Assembly (NCBI GenBank): GCA_937901745.1 | Contig: CALGSZ010000155.1 | Span: 54,426 to 118,425, forward strand | Length of the DNA: 64,000 bases | Direction of reading: 5' to 3' | Source: an uncultured Chloroflexota bacterium | Lineage (GTDB): Bacteria > Chloroflexota > Chloroflexia > Thermomicrobiales > UBA6265 | Shown here: in pieces, positions 40,326 to 49,815 of the stretch | Layout of the letters: each line of letters starts with the position of its first letter | How positions within the stretch are numbered: the first letter of the stretch is position 1 | The notes under the pieces: generated by a model | The model's input: only the letters and a program-made list of their open reading frames with translations | Told to the model about the DNA's origin: nothing | Databases searched by the model: none | Translations under genes and position numbers: made by a program

Positions 40326-41597
40326 CTACTCGTGCACCCAGACCATCGTCCCGAGCGGCGCCCAGTCATAGAGAAACGCGGCGACGTCCAGGGGCAGGTT
40401 GACGCAGCCATGACTCATGCGCTGACCGAAGTTGTTGTGCCAATAGGTGCCGTGCAGCGACTCGGCGTCCATGTTGAAGTACATCACGTGCGGCACGTCC
40501 TCAACGTCGTACCCCAGGACGCTGCCCGGCGGCGCATCTTCGAAGGCGATCACTTCGCCGGTCTCGCTCTCGAAGCCGCGCATGTCTTGCTCCGGATACT
40601 TGAGACGTACGTGGAACACGCCAAGCTCGGTCTCGTTTGGCGGCAATCCCGTGCTGACAGGAGACGACATGATCAGCGTGTCCCCCTGATATGCCCAGAG
40701 CATCTGCCGGCTGATGCTGACTTCGATCCACTTGCGTCCGGTCGCCTCGGTCGGATCGCCGAGCGGATTCGGATTCCGCGCTTTCAGGAAGAACGACTCT
40801 CTGAAGGTCGGCAACCCGTTGCGCGGCACTGGCTCGGTCGGGATGCCAAGCTCATCGGCCATCTCCCGAGCCAGCGGCGCCAAGCGCACGCGGCCGTCCG
40901 CATGCCGCATCAGCAGCGCTCCGCTGAAGTACTGGACGACGACGCCGCGCTCCGCGACCGGCTGGCTGAGGGGATCACCCAGGTAGTACCAGCCCTCGTG
41001 CTCCGCGTACCAATCGTAGAAGGCGCCGCTGACCGTGTGCCCGGTCAGCTCGGAATAGAACCCGCCCTCGGCGATCGCGCGGGCCGCCGCCCGGCTATCC
41101 GATGGCAGCGGCGTCCAGGCCGCGTGCCGGCGGTCGCCCCCGCCGAAGCCACGCCGCCCGTCGCGGCGCATGTCACCGCGCCGAGCTTCGAGCGCCGGCT
41201 CCCCGATCGGCATCAGCCGCATGATCGGCTCATCGGTGTAGAGATACTCGGGATGGTACTGGAAGACCGCCGCTTCGAACGCCTGGCTGTAGTAGCCATT
41301 CTCCGCCGCAAACGGCTCGGAGATCGGATAGCCGTAGACAGCCGCCGCGCCATTCGCCCGCCAGTAGTCGAGCATGCTGCCGCGTAGCGTGTGGCGCGTC
41401 TCCGGGACATAGACCTGGTACTCGCTCTGGCCGATGTCCGGCGGCAGCTCGACCGTAGAGAGGTCGTTCACAATCACGGCCTGCTGCTGCGCGGCTGCCT
41501 CCGGCTGCCACGGCGCCGCTAACGCCAGGAGCAGCGCCAATCCGAGCGCCAGGCGCAGGCTCCAGGCAAGGCCAATCGGACGAGAAATGGACGTCAT
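40326..41597 (-). CDS. Secreted L,D-transpeptidase with Chloroflexota-type repeats
   Basis: 423 residues. Signal peptide (helix ending near EAAAQQ). Two ~80-residue repeats at about 55-150 and 185-265 with signatures GYPISEPFAAENGYYSQAFE and TGHTVSGAFYDWYAEHEGW...GDPLSQPV, a repeat I recognise from secreted Chloroflexi proteins. C-terminal YkuD catalytic domain from about residue 290, with HGTYWHNNFG and the catalytic SHGCVNL. It cross-links peptidoglycan stem peptides outside the membrane. ATG at 41597 has GGGAGG upstream. Same strand as nadE, 79 bases after its stop. Confidence 0.9.
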   Translation of the reverse strand: MTSISRPIGLAWSLRLALGLALLLALAAPWQPEAAAQQQAVIVNDLSTVELPPDIGQSEYQVYVPETRHTLRGSMLDYWRANGAAAVYGYPISEPFAAENGYYSQAFEAAVFQYHPEYLYTDEPIMRLMPIGEPALEARRGDMRRDGRRGFGGGDRRHAAWTPLPSDSRAAARAIAEGGFYSELTGHTVSGAFYDWYAEHEGWYYLGDPLSQPVAERGVVVQYFSGALLMRHADGRVRLAPLAREMADELGIPTEPVPRNGLPTFRESFFLKARNPNPLGDPTEATGRKWIEVSISRQMLWAYQGDTLIMSSPVSTGLPPNETELGVFHVRLKYPEQDMRGFESETGEVIAFEDAPPGSVLGYDVEDVPHVMYFNMDAESLHGTYWHNNFGQRMSHGCVNLPLDVAAFLYDWAPLGTMVWVHE

Positions 41598-41676
41598 TAC
41601 GCTTCCTCCCGGCATATCAATCGCGCCTTGAGAGGAAGATACGCGTCCGGTCAGCGACGGGACAAGCGCCAGATTG

Positions 41677-43617
41677 TCACCGGGGTGATGCGGGCGACGC
41701 TTCCGCCGTCTCCTTCGCCGTGGATTTCGTCCAATCAGCGCTCGTTACAACGGGAAGCTGCAGCGCTCGCTCCCGCTCCAGGTCTAGATTTCCGATGTGC
41801 AACGAGAGCGGCGCTTGCACCCATTTGTAAATCGACTGTAGGAAGAGCCGGACGAACTTGGCGACGTACCCGTCGAGCACCTCCGGCGGGTACTCGGGGA
41901 ACATCTCGCCGATCGCGCAGCGCACCTCTTCGGGCAGCAGCTTCTCGCCAACGAAGAGGTAGAAGCAGGCGTCCAGGATCGGGAACGGCATCAGCTCCTC
42001 TTCGCCCGCCTGATCCGGCGCCAGCTCCGGACCGGCCGGCTTGGCCATCACCGCCCGAATCCCCTCGTAGCCATGCTTCTCATAGAGGTAATCGAGCAGG
42101 TAGATCACGACCGTCTTCGGCACGTTGGCGAGGACGGCCAGCGCGCCCATCAGGTCGCCGCCGATCGTCGTGTAGCCGACGGCTCGCTCTGTCATGTTGC
42201 CCGTGTTGAGGAACAGCCCGCCGGAGGAGTTCGACCAGTTCCACATTCGCTGCGCGCGCAGGCGGGCCTGGATGTTCTGCTCGGTGATCGGCGTCACCGG
42301 CTGACCGCTCTCGAGCATCGCCTGCACGGCCTCGCGCTCCCGCTCGAACGCATCGTCAATCGAGACGATCTCGAGCGGCACCCCCAGCTCCCGGCAGATC
42401 GTTTCAGCCGCCCGGCGCGTCTCCGCGGAGGAGTAGCGCGACGGCTGGTAGAACGCGCGCAGCAGCGAGCCCGGATTCTCCGGCCGGACGCGGCTGGCAT
42501 AGCGATGGGCAATCAGGAGCGTCAGAAGTGAATCCCGCCCGCCGGAGAGGGAGATGCCGATCACCTTGAACGCGCCCGTCTTCTCGAAGTAGTCGCCGAT
42601 GCCGAGCGCCAGCGCGTCGAGAATGTCCTCGCACAGCTCTTCCCGCGCGCTGCGCGGCGTCTCCGGAGCCGGCAGGAAGAACGAGCGGTGCGCCGGCACC
42701 GGGTAGGTCAGGCGCTCGCGCGCAGCCGCCGTCGAGAACTCGGTCTCCGGGATTTCGATGACGGGGGGAAGCGGGTTATTCGCGACGTACTCTTCCCGGT
42801 CGTCGCGCCAGGTCGTGTTCTCCGTGCGGAGTCGCGTCGTCCGGTCGAGGTCGATGACGGCGCTGGCGAACCCTTCGCGGAAGCGCGGAGCGTCGAGGAT
42901 GAGCCGGCCATTCTGGTTGATGAAGCCGCCGCCATCGAAGATCAGGCCGTCGTTCGCGCCGACGAGATTGGCATAGGCGATCGTGCACTGGTGATCCGCG
43001 GCGCGCGTCGCGATCAGCTCACGCCGCGTTTGGACGACACCAACCCGAAAGACCGAGGCGGAGACATTGCAGACCAGCTCAGCGCCCGCGTAGGTCCGCC
43101 GCTTTATCGGACCATCCGGGCTCCACAGGTCCTCGCAAACTTCCGCCGCCAGCGTGCCGAAATCGAACCGAAAGATCATGTCCCCGAACGGCGCCCCGTT
43201 GTGCTCGTCATAGTGGAGCGGGACGCCGCGGGCCATCGTCCGGCCCTCGTAGTAGATGCTGTAGGTCGGGAGCTTCTCCTTCGGCACCAGCCCCCGAATC
43301 CGCCCGCCGGCGACGACGGCCGCGCAGTTGTAGCGCAACCCCTGATGCGCGGCGACCACGCCGATGATGAAGACGGTCGGCAGCGAGGCAGTCTCCCGCG
43401 CGAATCGCTCGAGCTCGCGCCACTGCTGGTCGACGAACCCTTGCCACTGGACGAGGTCTTCCGGTGGATACCCACCGACGACTTGCTCCGGAAAGACGCC
43501 GACCGTGACCCCTTCGGCGCTCATCTCCTGAGCGAGCCGAAGCGCGCGATCGACGTTTGGCCCGACCGCGCCGACGGTCGAGTTGACGCTCGCCACCCCG
43601 ATCTTGATGAGTCGCAC
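41677..43617 (-). CDS. nadE: Glutamine-dependent NAD(+) synthetase
   Basis: 646 residues: an N-terminal nitrilase-type glutaminase (Glu in FPEQVVGGYP, Lys in PKEKLP, Cys in EVCEDLW) plus a C-terminal NAD synthetase with the SLSGGRDS P-loop and the NMTERAVGYTT motif. It converts nicotinate adenine dinucleotide to NAD using glutamine-derived ammonia. GTG start with GAGGAGCG upstream. Full-length for the fused form. The 251-base gap before it contains no gene. Confidence 0.95.
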   Translation of the reverse strand: MRLIKIGVASVNSTVGAVGPNVDRALRLAQEMSAEGVTVGVFPEQVVGGYPPEDLVQWQGFVDQQWRELERFARETASLPTVFIIGVVAAHQGLRYNCAAVVAGGRIRGLVPKEKLPTYSIYYEGRTMARGVPLHYDEHNGAPFGDMIFRFDFGTLAAEVCEDLWSPDGPIKRRTYAGAELVCNVSASVFRVGVVQTRRELIATRAADHQCTIAYANLVGANDGLIFDGGGFINQNGRLILDAPRFREGFASAVIDLDRTTRLRTENTTWRDDREEYVANNPLPPVIEIPETEFSTAAARERLTYPVPAHRSFFLPAPETPRSAREELCEDILDALALGIGDYFEKTGAFKVIGISLSGGRDSLLTLLIAHRYASRVRPENPGSLLRAFYQPSRYSSAETRRAAETICRELGVPLEIVSIDDAFEREREAVQAMLESGQPVTPITEQNIQARLRAQRMWNWSNSSGGLFLNTGNMTERAVGYTTIGGDLMGALAVLANVPKTVVIYLLDYLYEKHGYEGIRAVMAKPAGPELAPDQAGEEELMPFPILDACFYLFVGEKLLPEEVRCAIGEMFPEYPPEVLDGYVAKFVRLFLQSIYKWVQAPLSLHIGNLDLERERALQLPVVTSADWTKSTAKETAEASPASPR

Positions 43618-43868
43618 CGGTGTCGCTCCTCGCGCAGCGCATCCCGCGCCTACCGCCCTACTTCGTCAAGCATACTCAGGCGGTATCTCCTCTGCGACTG
43701 GTGCGCCACATCAACGTTCCGCGCCCTAGGTTGGGCTGCCAGCAGGCGACCACGAGGGAAGAGACATCGAACGTCAGGCAACTTCTGGCGGACCGAACGT
43801 CTTGATGTTGTGCGCATCCGCGGCACTGCACGGAGAACGGAAGTGTGGAAGCAGGCGACGCAGCGCTT

Positions 43869-44798
43869 CTACGCCGTGCGATCGCTCTGCTCGGCAGACG
43901 CGGAAGCCTCTGACTCATCGCGCGCCCGCACGACCAGGACCGGCACCGGAGCTTCGCGCACCACTCGCTCCGTCACGCTCCCGAGCAGCCACCGCCCGAT
44001 GCCGGTCCGCCCATGCGTCGTCATAACGATGATGTCCCCGGGCCTCGTCAACGCGTTCAGCTCCGCCGCTGGCGCACCCTCCCGCACCTCGGTCGTGACG
44101 GAGATGTCCCGCGCTCGCACGCGCTTGGCTTGTTCCTCGAGATACGCGGTCGCCGTGGAGCGAGCCTCCTCGACAGCGGCCGCGTACGCGCTCGCTGGCG
44201 CCGGGCCGACGCGGACTACCGCCCGCGGCGACGCCGCGTCAATCGCCCGCACCAGGTGAATGCGGATTCCCAGATCGTCAGCCAGATCCATCGCCACTGG
44301 CAGCGCCCGCTCGGCGGCCGGCGAGCCATCGAGCGGAACGACCACGCGCGTGAGCGGCGACTCCCTCACTGGCCGCTCCCCGCCGCGAATCAGGAGCACC
44401 GGCACCGAAGCGTGCCGCACCACCCGGTCAGCAACGCTCCCGAAGAGCGCTCGCTCCCCCGCGCCGCGCCCGTGCGTCGTCATCACAATAAGGTCGCAAT
44501 CCGCCGCGGCCACGATGATCTGCTCCGCCGGATCGCCATGCTCGACTCGAAGGTGGATCTCCCGCCCCTGCCGGCTCAGCTCCGCGGCGACCTCATCGAG
44601 GTAGGCGGTGGCCCGGGCAACGAGCGCCGCCTTCCATTCCTGCCGGCGGCCGGGGCCGGCGACCAGGAGCTCGGCCGCGCCATCGGGAACCACGGAAAGC
44701 AGCGTCACCGCGCGGCTCGGAATGATCGCCGCGTAGTCCACCGCCACGTGAGCCGCGTCGGAGCCATCCAATGGAACAAGCAGGCGCCCGAACCTCAT
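43869..44798 (-). CDS. Universal stress protein with two UspA domains
   Basis: 309 residues in two UspA modules (about 1-137 and 150-300). Each has the LVPLDGS / VVPLDGS start and an ATP-binding G-x2-G-x9-G-S loop (GRGAGERALFGSVAD and GRTGIGRWLLGSVTE). Such tandem proteins bind ATP/ADP and modulate stress or dormancy responses. It is 58 bases downstream of a second tandem USP gene on the same strand, so likely co-transcribed. Confidence 0.92.
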   Translation of the reverse strand: MRFGRLLVPLDGSDAAHVAVDYAAIIPSRAVTLLSVVPDGAAELLVAGPGRRQEWKAALVARATAYLDEVAAELSRQGREIHLRVEHGDPAEQIIVAAADCDLIVMTTHGRGAGERALFGSVADRVVRHASVPVLLIRGGERPVRESPLTRVVVPLDGSPAAERALPVAMDLADDLGIRIHLVRAIDAASPRAVVRVGPAPASAYAAAVEEARSTATAYLEEQAKRVRARDISVTTEVREGAPAAELNALTRPGDIIVMTTHGRTGIGRWLLGSVTERVVREAPVPVLVVRARDESEASASAEQSDRTA

Positions 44799-44856
44799 GC
44801 CCGACTCCCAGACTGCCTAGATTCCCTCGCCAGCCCGCCGGCCGCCGGCGCGCGCA

Positions 44857-45819
44857 TTACTGGTTCCCACCGCTCCCCTCGCGGATCGAGGACGGAACGA
44901 GTACGACCGGCACAGGCGCCGTGCGGATCAGCTTCTCGGCGACGCTGCCCAAGAGCCAGCGCGCGATGCCCGAGCGCCCATGGCTCGTCATGACGATCAG
45001 ATCTCCCTCGGTCAGCGCGTCCTCGATGGCGATCACGGCGGGGCCCTCGACCACCGCCGTCGTCACCTGCAAACCGGCGCGTTCCAGCCGCTTGGAGACC
45101 TCTTGGACGCTCGACTCCGCGTCGGCAATCATCTCGTCCGCGATCTGCTGGTACAGCTCGGCAGGATACGGACCGGCGGTCAGCGGCGCGGGAGGCACCG
45201 CGGCAGCGGGATTGACCGCGCGGACTACATGCACCGGCACGCTCAGCTGCGTCGCAAGCTCGGTCGCCAGCGGCAGCGCCTCGTCCGCTAGCTCCGAGCC
45301 GTCGTGCGGGATGACGATCCGCCGGATCGAAACAGGTTCAACCTTCGGCTTCTCGTCCTTCGGGCGAATGACGAGCACCGGGATCGAAGAGGTCCGCGCC
45401 ACCCGATCCGTGACGCTCCCGAAGGCAAGGCGCCCGAGCGCGCCGCGTCCATGACTCGCCATCGCGATGAGCCGGCAGCCACGGCGCTCGGCCACCCGCA
45501 AGATGACATCCGCGGGATCGCCCGTGGCCATCTCCGTCGCCGGTTCCGACTTCAGCACCGGCTGCCAGCGCTGCCGCACCTCGTCCAGCATCGGCTGCGC
45601 GGCTTCCTTTTCCAGCTGAAGCACCTCGTCGGCAGGAACGAGAGTCGTGCCGAACAAGCCCCGGACGGCCTCGGGCTCCTGCATGACATGCAGAAACACC
45701 ACCTCGCCGCTCTCGCCCGCGAGTGCCTGTGCATAGGGAATGACCTGCTCGGCCAGTGACGACCCGTCAAGTGGCACGAGAATTCGCATCACATCCGCTG
45801 CTCGCTGTGCGCCCGTCAC
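44857..45819 (-). CDS. Second universal stress protein with two UspA domains
   Basis: 320 residues, two UspA modules beginning MRILVPLDGSS and RRIVIPHDGSE. ATP-loop motifs GRGALGRLAFGSVTD and GRSGIARWLLGSVAE are complete. The GTG at 45819 has AAAGGAG about 8 bases upstream; an internal ATG at 45789 immediately before RILVPLDGS is an alternative. First of the tandem USP pair, which together supply four UspA domains. A long untranslated region with leader-like structures lies beyond. Confidence 0.88.
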   Translation of the reverse strand: MTGAQRAADVMRILVPLDGSSLAEQVIPYAQALAGESGEVVFLHVMQEPEAVRGLFGTTLVPADEVLQLEKEAAQPMLDEVRQRWQPVLKSEPATEMATGDPADVILRVAERRGCRLIAMASHGRGALGRLAFGSVTDRVARTSSIPVLVIRPKDEKPKVEPVSIRRIVIPHDGSELADEALPLATELATQLSVPVHVVRAVNPAAAVPPAPLTAGPYPAELYQQIADEMIADAESSVQEVSKRLERAGLQVTTAVVEGPAVIAIEDALTEGDLIVMTSHGRSGIARWLLGSVAEKLIRTAPVPVVLVPSSIREGSGGNQ

Positions 45820-46096
45820 GCCATCCGCTCCTTTCCACCGCCCCCCGTCGCAGATCCCGTTTCGGCAGGCTGAATCAGCCTTTGGCTGCAGGATACCGCC
45901 CTCGCGCCTCCCCCGTCGCGTAATGCCGTGCGACACGGGACCAATGGTCACAAGCAAGTGAGTTGCCTAGGCGATGAAATGTCGCCCCTGTGCCAAAAAG
46001 ACATGACGGTTCGGTAATGGTATTTAGGGTCTGATTCAGGTAGTATGGTCATGCGAACGTGTGACGTTGCTCGTTTCGTCACGTTCGCTACCTATC

Positions 46097-46253
46097 GGCG
46101 TTGCACCTGCCCCGGAGCCGGCGCGATGCCCGCAATTCGCGCCGAGTGCGGACGGATCAAGTGCGGCGAGGCGAATAGACCCCGTAGCCCCGCTCGCCGC
46201 AACGCCAGAAGGCGAGGCGCGTCACCAGCGCGGGTGTGCAGACCCGCTGACGC
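46097..46253 (+). promoter_or_regulatory. Structured 5' leader before the SH3-repeat protein, candidate regulatory RNA
   Basis: A long-range stem GGCGTT/AACGCC (46097-46102, 46201-46206) encloses hairpins 46119-46125/46138-46144 and 46163-46170/46193-46200 (7 and 8 pairs). A second hairpin 46219-46224/46248-46253 with an inner GCGGGT/ACCCGC stem ends 7 bases before the AAGGGGGG ribosome site. Another stem, GCGAACGTG.../...CACGTTCGC near 46052-46088, lies upstream. No known riboswitch class matches. The 452-base gap 45820-46271 holds no gene. Confidence 0.4.
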
Positions 46254-46271
46254 GTATGAGAAGGGGGGACA

Positions 46272-47444
46272 ATGATGAATCGAACACAAGCACGCCCGAG
46301 TCCGAGACGCTTGCTTGGCTCGCTAGCGCTGGTCGCGCTGATCGCGCTCGGCGGCCTGGCGATGGTCACCCGCCCAACCAGTGTCTTCGCGCAGGACGCC
46401 GAGTTCGTCGCGGGTGACACGGTCGTGGTCACGGCCGACGGCGATGGCCTAAACCTCCGCTCCGAGCCGGGTCTCGATAGCGAGGTGCTGGAGACCCTGC
46501 CCGATGGGACCGTCGCCACGATCACGGCTGGCCCGGAGCCGGTTGATGATCTCACCTGGTATGAGGCGGAGATCGACGCCGATCGCAGCGGCTGGCTAGC
46601 CAGCGAGTTCCTGACGGACGCCGCGACGATCGATCCCGGGTTTGAGGCCGGCGATGTGGTCCAGGTCAACACCGATCTGCTCAACCTGCGCGATGACGCC
46701 AGCCTCGACGCGGGCATCATCGACACGATGCCATCTGGCACGCAAGCGACGGTCCTTGACGGCCCCGTGACCGCGGACGGCATCCCCTGGTATCAGATCG
46801 ATGCTGGCGACTTCGGGACTGGCTGGGCAGCCGGCGGATACCTGGCCCTGGTCGAAGAGGCGGACGGCTTCCCGGCCGGAACGGTCCTCGTCGTCGATGC
46901 CGATCTGCTCAACCTGCGCGATGGTCCCAGCCTCGACGCTGGCGTCATTGACCAGCTACCGACCTATGCCGCGGTGACGATCGTCAGCGGGCCGCAGGCC
47001 GCCGACGGCTACGACTGGTACGAGGTCGACTCCGACGCCGGGACCGGCTGGGTCGCTGGCGCGTTCCTCGCCAGCCCGGCCGACCTCATCGCGATCGGCG
47101 ACACTGTCCAGGTGATTGATGGCGACCTCAACCTGCGCGATGCGCCAGGCCTGGATTCCGAAGTCATCGATGTCATGCCCGACGGCACGCAACTGACGGT
47201 GGTTGACGGGCCAGAAGACGCAGACGGCTACACCTGGTTCCAGGTCGAGAGCGATGAGTTCGGCTCCGGCTGGGCAGCTGGTCAGTTCCTCCAGGTCATT
47301 TCGACCGATGAGGCGACTGACGACACGAGCGACGAAGCGACTGGCGGGGAAGAGTCCAGCCTGACCACCGCTGAGACTGATTCGGCGGACGTGGCAGAGG
47401 AAACGGCCGAGGAAGCGACGCCGGCCGGCACGCCTACGACGTAG
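46272..47444 (+). CDS. Secreted protein with four SH3b domains and acidic tail
   Basis: 390 residues. Signal peptide to about residue 40 (SVFAQDAEF). Four SH3b repeats at about 47-113, 125-192, 197-265 and 272-342, each with LNLR(S/D)-type cores and a final GWxAG/GWLAS motif. A Thr/Glu/Asp-rich tail follows from about residue 345, likely disordered. There is no catalytic domain, so it is a wall-binding or adhesin-like protein. AAGGGGGG site before the ATG. Downstream palindrome closes the unit. Confidence 0.85.
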   Translation: MMNRTQARPSPRRLLGSLALVALIALGGLAMVTRPTSVFAQDAEFVAGDTVVVTADGDGLNLRSEPGLDSEVLETLPDGTVATITAGPEPVDDLTWYEAEIDADRSGWLASEFLTDAATIDPGFEAGDVVQVNTDLLNLRDDASLDAGIIDTMPSGTQATVLDGPVTADGIPWYQIDAGDFGTGWAAGGYLALVEEADGFPAGTVLVVDADLLNLRDGPSLDAGVIDQLPTYAAVTIVSGPQAADGYDWYEVDSDAGTGWVAGAFLASPADLIAIGDTVQVIDGDLNLRDAPGLDSEVIDVMPDGTQLTVVDGPEDADGYTWFQVESDEFGSGWAAGQFLQVISTDEATDDTSDEATGGEESSLTTAETDSADVAEETAEEATPAGTPTT

Positions 47445-47468
47445 ACACCGACGCGCTAACCGGATGGA

Positions 47469-47502
47469 TGGCAGGCGGCGTGATCTTACGCGCCGCCTGC
47501 CA
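47469..47502. terminator. Bidirectional terminator
   Basis: Perfect 12-base arms TGGCAGGCGGCG / CGCCGCCTGCCA around a 10-base loop that holds the stop codon of the convergent R2lox-like gene; a T-rich CACTTTGTTG follows on the plus strand. Confidence 0.8.
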
Positions 47503-48397
47503 CTTTGTTGATGGCGTCGAGGTTCTCGTCATCCGAGAGGAAGCCGACCGAGCGGAGCCGCACTTCCAGCATGCGCAGCATCTCGCTGTAGAAGTCGACG
47601 CCGGAGACGCCATAGCCCCGGCGGACGGTGGCATCGAGGTCCGCGTTTACCATCTGCAGGCCCTGCGCCGTGATCTCCGCGTATTCCTCCAGGCCGCGCG
47701 CGATGACCTCACGGGTTCGCTCCGGAGCCTCGATCATGCGCTGCCGGACGAAGCTGACGCCGATGCCGATGTGCCGCGCCTCGTCGCGACCAACCAAGCG
47801 CTGGCCCTCCAGCAGGCCGGGGAAATCGCCGAAGTTCGAGTAGCTGCCGCCCGCCAGGTTCTGCGCGGTGCGCGCGACTACCCCCTCCGCGATCAGGTGA
47901 TACGCCATCACCGCGCGGATGAACGCCTCCTCGCTGCGGTCATGATGCAGCGCCCCGACCACGGCTTCGAATCGCTCATAGAAGTACGCCGCGACCGGAT
48001 CGAGGTGCTCATCGGCTAGGCGCTGCGCCGCCTGGATGCCGCGCACGCCGAAGACCTCCTCATAGACGCGGAGGACGCACTGCATGTGCCGGTACTCGTC
48101 CGCCACCTGCGTGGCCAGCACGAGCTGCATCTCGTACGACGGCGCCGCGAGCAGGAACGGAGCCAGCGTGTGGGCAACGCTGAACTCAGCGTGAAACCGA
48201 TGCGCGAACAGCCAGATCAGCGCCTCTTGCCGCTCGGGGTCTAATGCGCGGAAACTCTTGGCGTCGGTCGAAAAATCAATTGCTTGAACGGACCATTGCG
48301 TCCGCTCCCAATGCTCATACAAAGCCCGGAACGGTCGCGCTTGCTCCTCGAGAGCCTTCTCGTCATCGTCCAACGTCATTGTCGCGGATGCCGTCAT
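47486..48397 (-). CDS. R2lox-like ribonucleotide-reductase-R2-homologous oxidase
   Basis: 303 residues, ferritin-like four-helix bundle. The metal ligands fall at Glu71, Glu101, His104, Glu171, Glu206 and His209, spaced as in the Mn/Fe R2-like ligand-binding oxidase Rv0233 (E68, E101, H104, E167, E202, H205). No R1 gene is nearby, fitting R2lox over a true R2. It likely binds a long-chain ligand and performs two-electron oxidations. It has its own promoter (48506-48533). Confidence 0.85.
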   Translation of the reverse strand: MTASATMTLDDDEKALEEQARPFRALYEHWERTQWSVQAIDFSTDAKSFRALDPERQEALIWLFAHRFHAEFSVAHTLAPFLLAAPSYEMQLVLATQVADEYRHMQCVLRVYEEVFGVRGIQAAQRLADEHLDPVAAYFYERFEAVVGALHHDRSEEAFIRAVMAYHLIAEGVVARTAQNLAGGSYSNFGDFPGLLEGQRLVGRDEARHIGIGVSFVRQRMIEAPERTREVIARGLEEYAEITAQGLQMVNADLDATVRRGYGVSGVDFYSEMLRMLEVRLRSVGFLSDDENLDAINKVAGGA

Positions 48398-48505
48398 GTC
48401 GCCCCCTTATGAAGCCGTGAACTCGACCCCCCCATCTGGAGTTTTCTGCCATCCACGCACGTCCCCGCGCCGATAGGGGCAGTTTGTGGAGCCGCGCGGT
48501 CGGTG

Positions 48506-48533
48506 AGTGTAGACGTGGCGACAAAGCTGTCAA
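48506..48533 (-). promoter_or_regulatory. Promoter of the R2lox-like gene
   Basis: Minus-strand TTGACA (48528-48533) and TACACT (48506-48511), 16-base spacer, about 109 bases before the start. Confidence 0.65.
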
Positions 48534-48662
48534 CCACCGATCTGTGCACGCATACCAAGTGACACGCCGCGTCCCGGTCCTCTGCTGGTCGGGTTGCGGG
48601 CGCGTCGCACATCCGTCTGAAAGCGCCCTCCTGACGGCAGCGGACGACCCTCCGCGGTGCGC

Positions 48663-49805
48663 TCAGCCGCTGCGCAGCGCCTTCCCTATTGTCCGCAGCG
48701 CCCGAATGGTGTCGAGCATGGCACGCCGAGAGATCATCGCCGAAGCGGGTGAAATGACGAAATGGCGGACGCCAGCTTCGACATACGCCCGCAGCTGAGC
48801 GATCGCCTGCTCTGGCGTCCCCCAGATCAGACCCTGGCTCGCCAGCTCCGTCGGCACCATGGAGATCATCTCTTCGAGATCGGCCCGCGAGAACCGCTCG
48901 GGCACGAAGTCGAAGAAGCCACGGAATCCGTCGCCCAGCGGATGCTGATACCCGACTCGCTTCCAAAGCTCAGCCGGAGCAAGCACGCCGAAGTAGCGAA
49001 CGATCTTCGTCTGAAGCATCGCCCGCACCTCTTCCTCCGTCGGCGCGACGACGAGGAAGGACTGGATCGCCGGCGTAATCGCCGCCGGATCGCGCCCGGC
49101 CTCTCGCGCTGCGGCGCGGACCGCTTCCAGCTTGGTCGCGTATTCCTCCGGCGGCATCATCCCGACCGGCAGCCAGCCATCGCCGTAGCGCCCGGTCAAC
49201 TGGAGCATCCGCGGCCCGATCCCAGCCACCCAAATCTCAGGCCGCTTCTTGGGAGACACGGTCAGATCGAACCGCCCGTGCTCCAGCCGGAAGAACTCGC
49301 CGGAGAAGTCGATCGGACCGGTCGTCGTGAAGCAGCGCTGGATGATCTGGAGCGCTTCTTCCAGCCGGCTGACGCCACGCCTGAAGTCGAGACCATACGG
49401 CTCGATGTTCTCGCGCTCCCCAGCGCCGATGGCGAGGATCGGCCGCCGCTTCGTCATGTGCGCAAGGGTCAACATCGCCTGCGCGATGACAACCGGGTGG
49501 CGCCGGATCGGCTCCGTCGCCGCCACTCCGATCCGGACGCGGCCCGCCCGCGCGGCGAGCCACCCTAGCGTGACCTGAAACTCGAAGAACTCGTGCGGGC
49601 TGGCATTCTGGCTCGCCATCCAGGTGAAATCTTTGGTCCAGAGGGCCGTCGGGAAAAAGTCCTGGATGTGGTCCCAGATCAGGACCGAGTCGAGCCGAAG
49701 CAGCCGGGCAGCGAACATCAACTGCCGAAGCGAGCCAAGCGGCGGCTTCGGCGGTACCGTCACCCCGATTGCGATGTTCGGCTGCGCCATCCCCTTCCCG
49801 GCCAC
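48663..49805 (-). CDS. Luciferase-like monooxygenase (LLM class, probable F420-dependent)
   Basis: 380 residues, TIM-barrel LLM family: SVLIWDHIQDF near the start, GVAATEPIRRHPVVIAQAMLTL, LAIGAGERENIEPYG and the PEIWVAGIGPRMLQLTGRYGDGW signature that contacts the flavin phosphate. The bacterial-type F420 oxidoreductase group fits best. Start 49805 (GTG) is used; an ATG at 49790 fits the family length but has its purine-rich site too close. It begins 10 bases after the fused aldolase gene, forming an operon. Confidence 0.85.
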   Translation of the reverse strand: MAGKGMAQPNIAIGVTVPPKPPLGSLRQLMFAARLLRLDSVLIWDHIQDFFPTALWTKDFTWMASQNASPHEFFEFQVTLGWLAARAGRVRIGVAATEPIRRHPVVIAQAMLTLAHMTKRRPILAIGAGERENIEPYGLDFRRGVSRLEEALQIIQRCFTTTGPIDFSGEFFRLEHGRFDLTVSPKKRPEIWVAGIGPRMLQLTGRYGDGWLPVGMMPPEEYATKLEAVRAAAREAGRDPAAITPAIQSFLVVAPTEEEVRAMLQTKIVRYFGVLAPAELWKRVGYQHPLGDGFRGFFDFVPERFSRADLEEMISMVPTELASQGLIWGTPEQAIAQLRAYVEAGVRHFVISPASAMISRRAMLDTIRALRTIGKALRSG

Positions 49806-49815
49806 GCCGATCGCC

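Noticed and set aside
42688..44259. Long plus-strand open frame opposite nadE and the first USP gene
   Set aside because: Both minus-strand genes have complete catalytic motifs; this frame has none.
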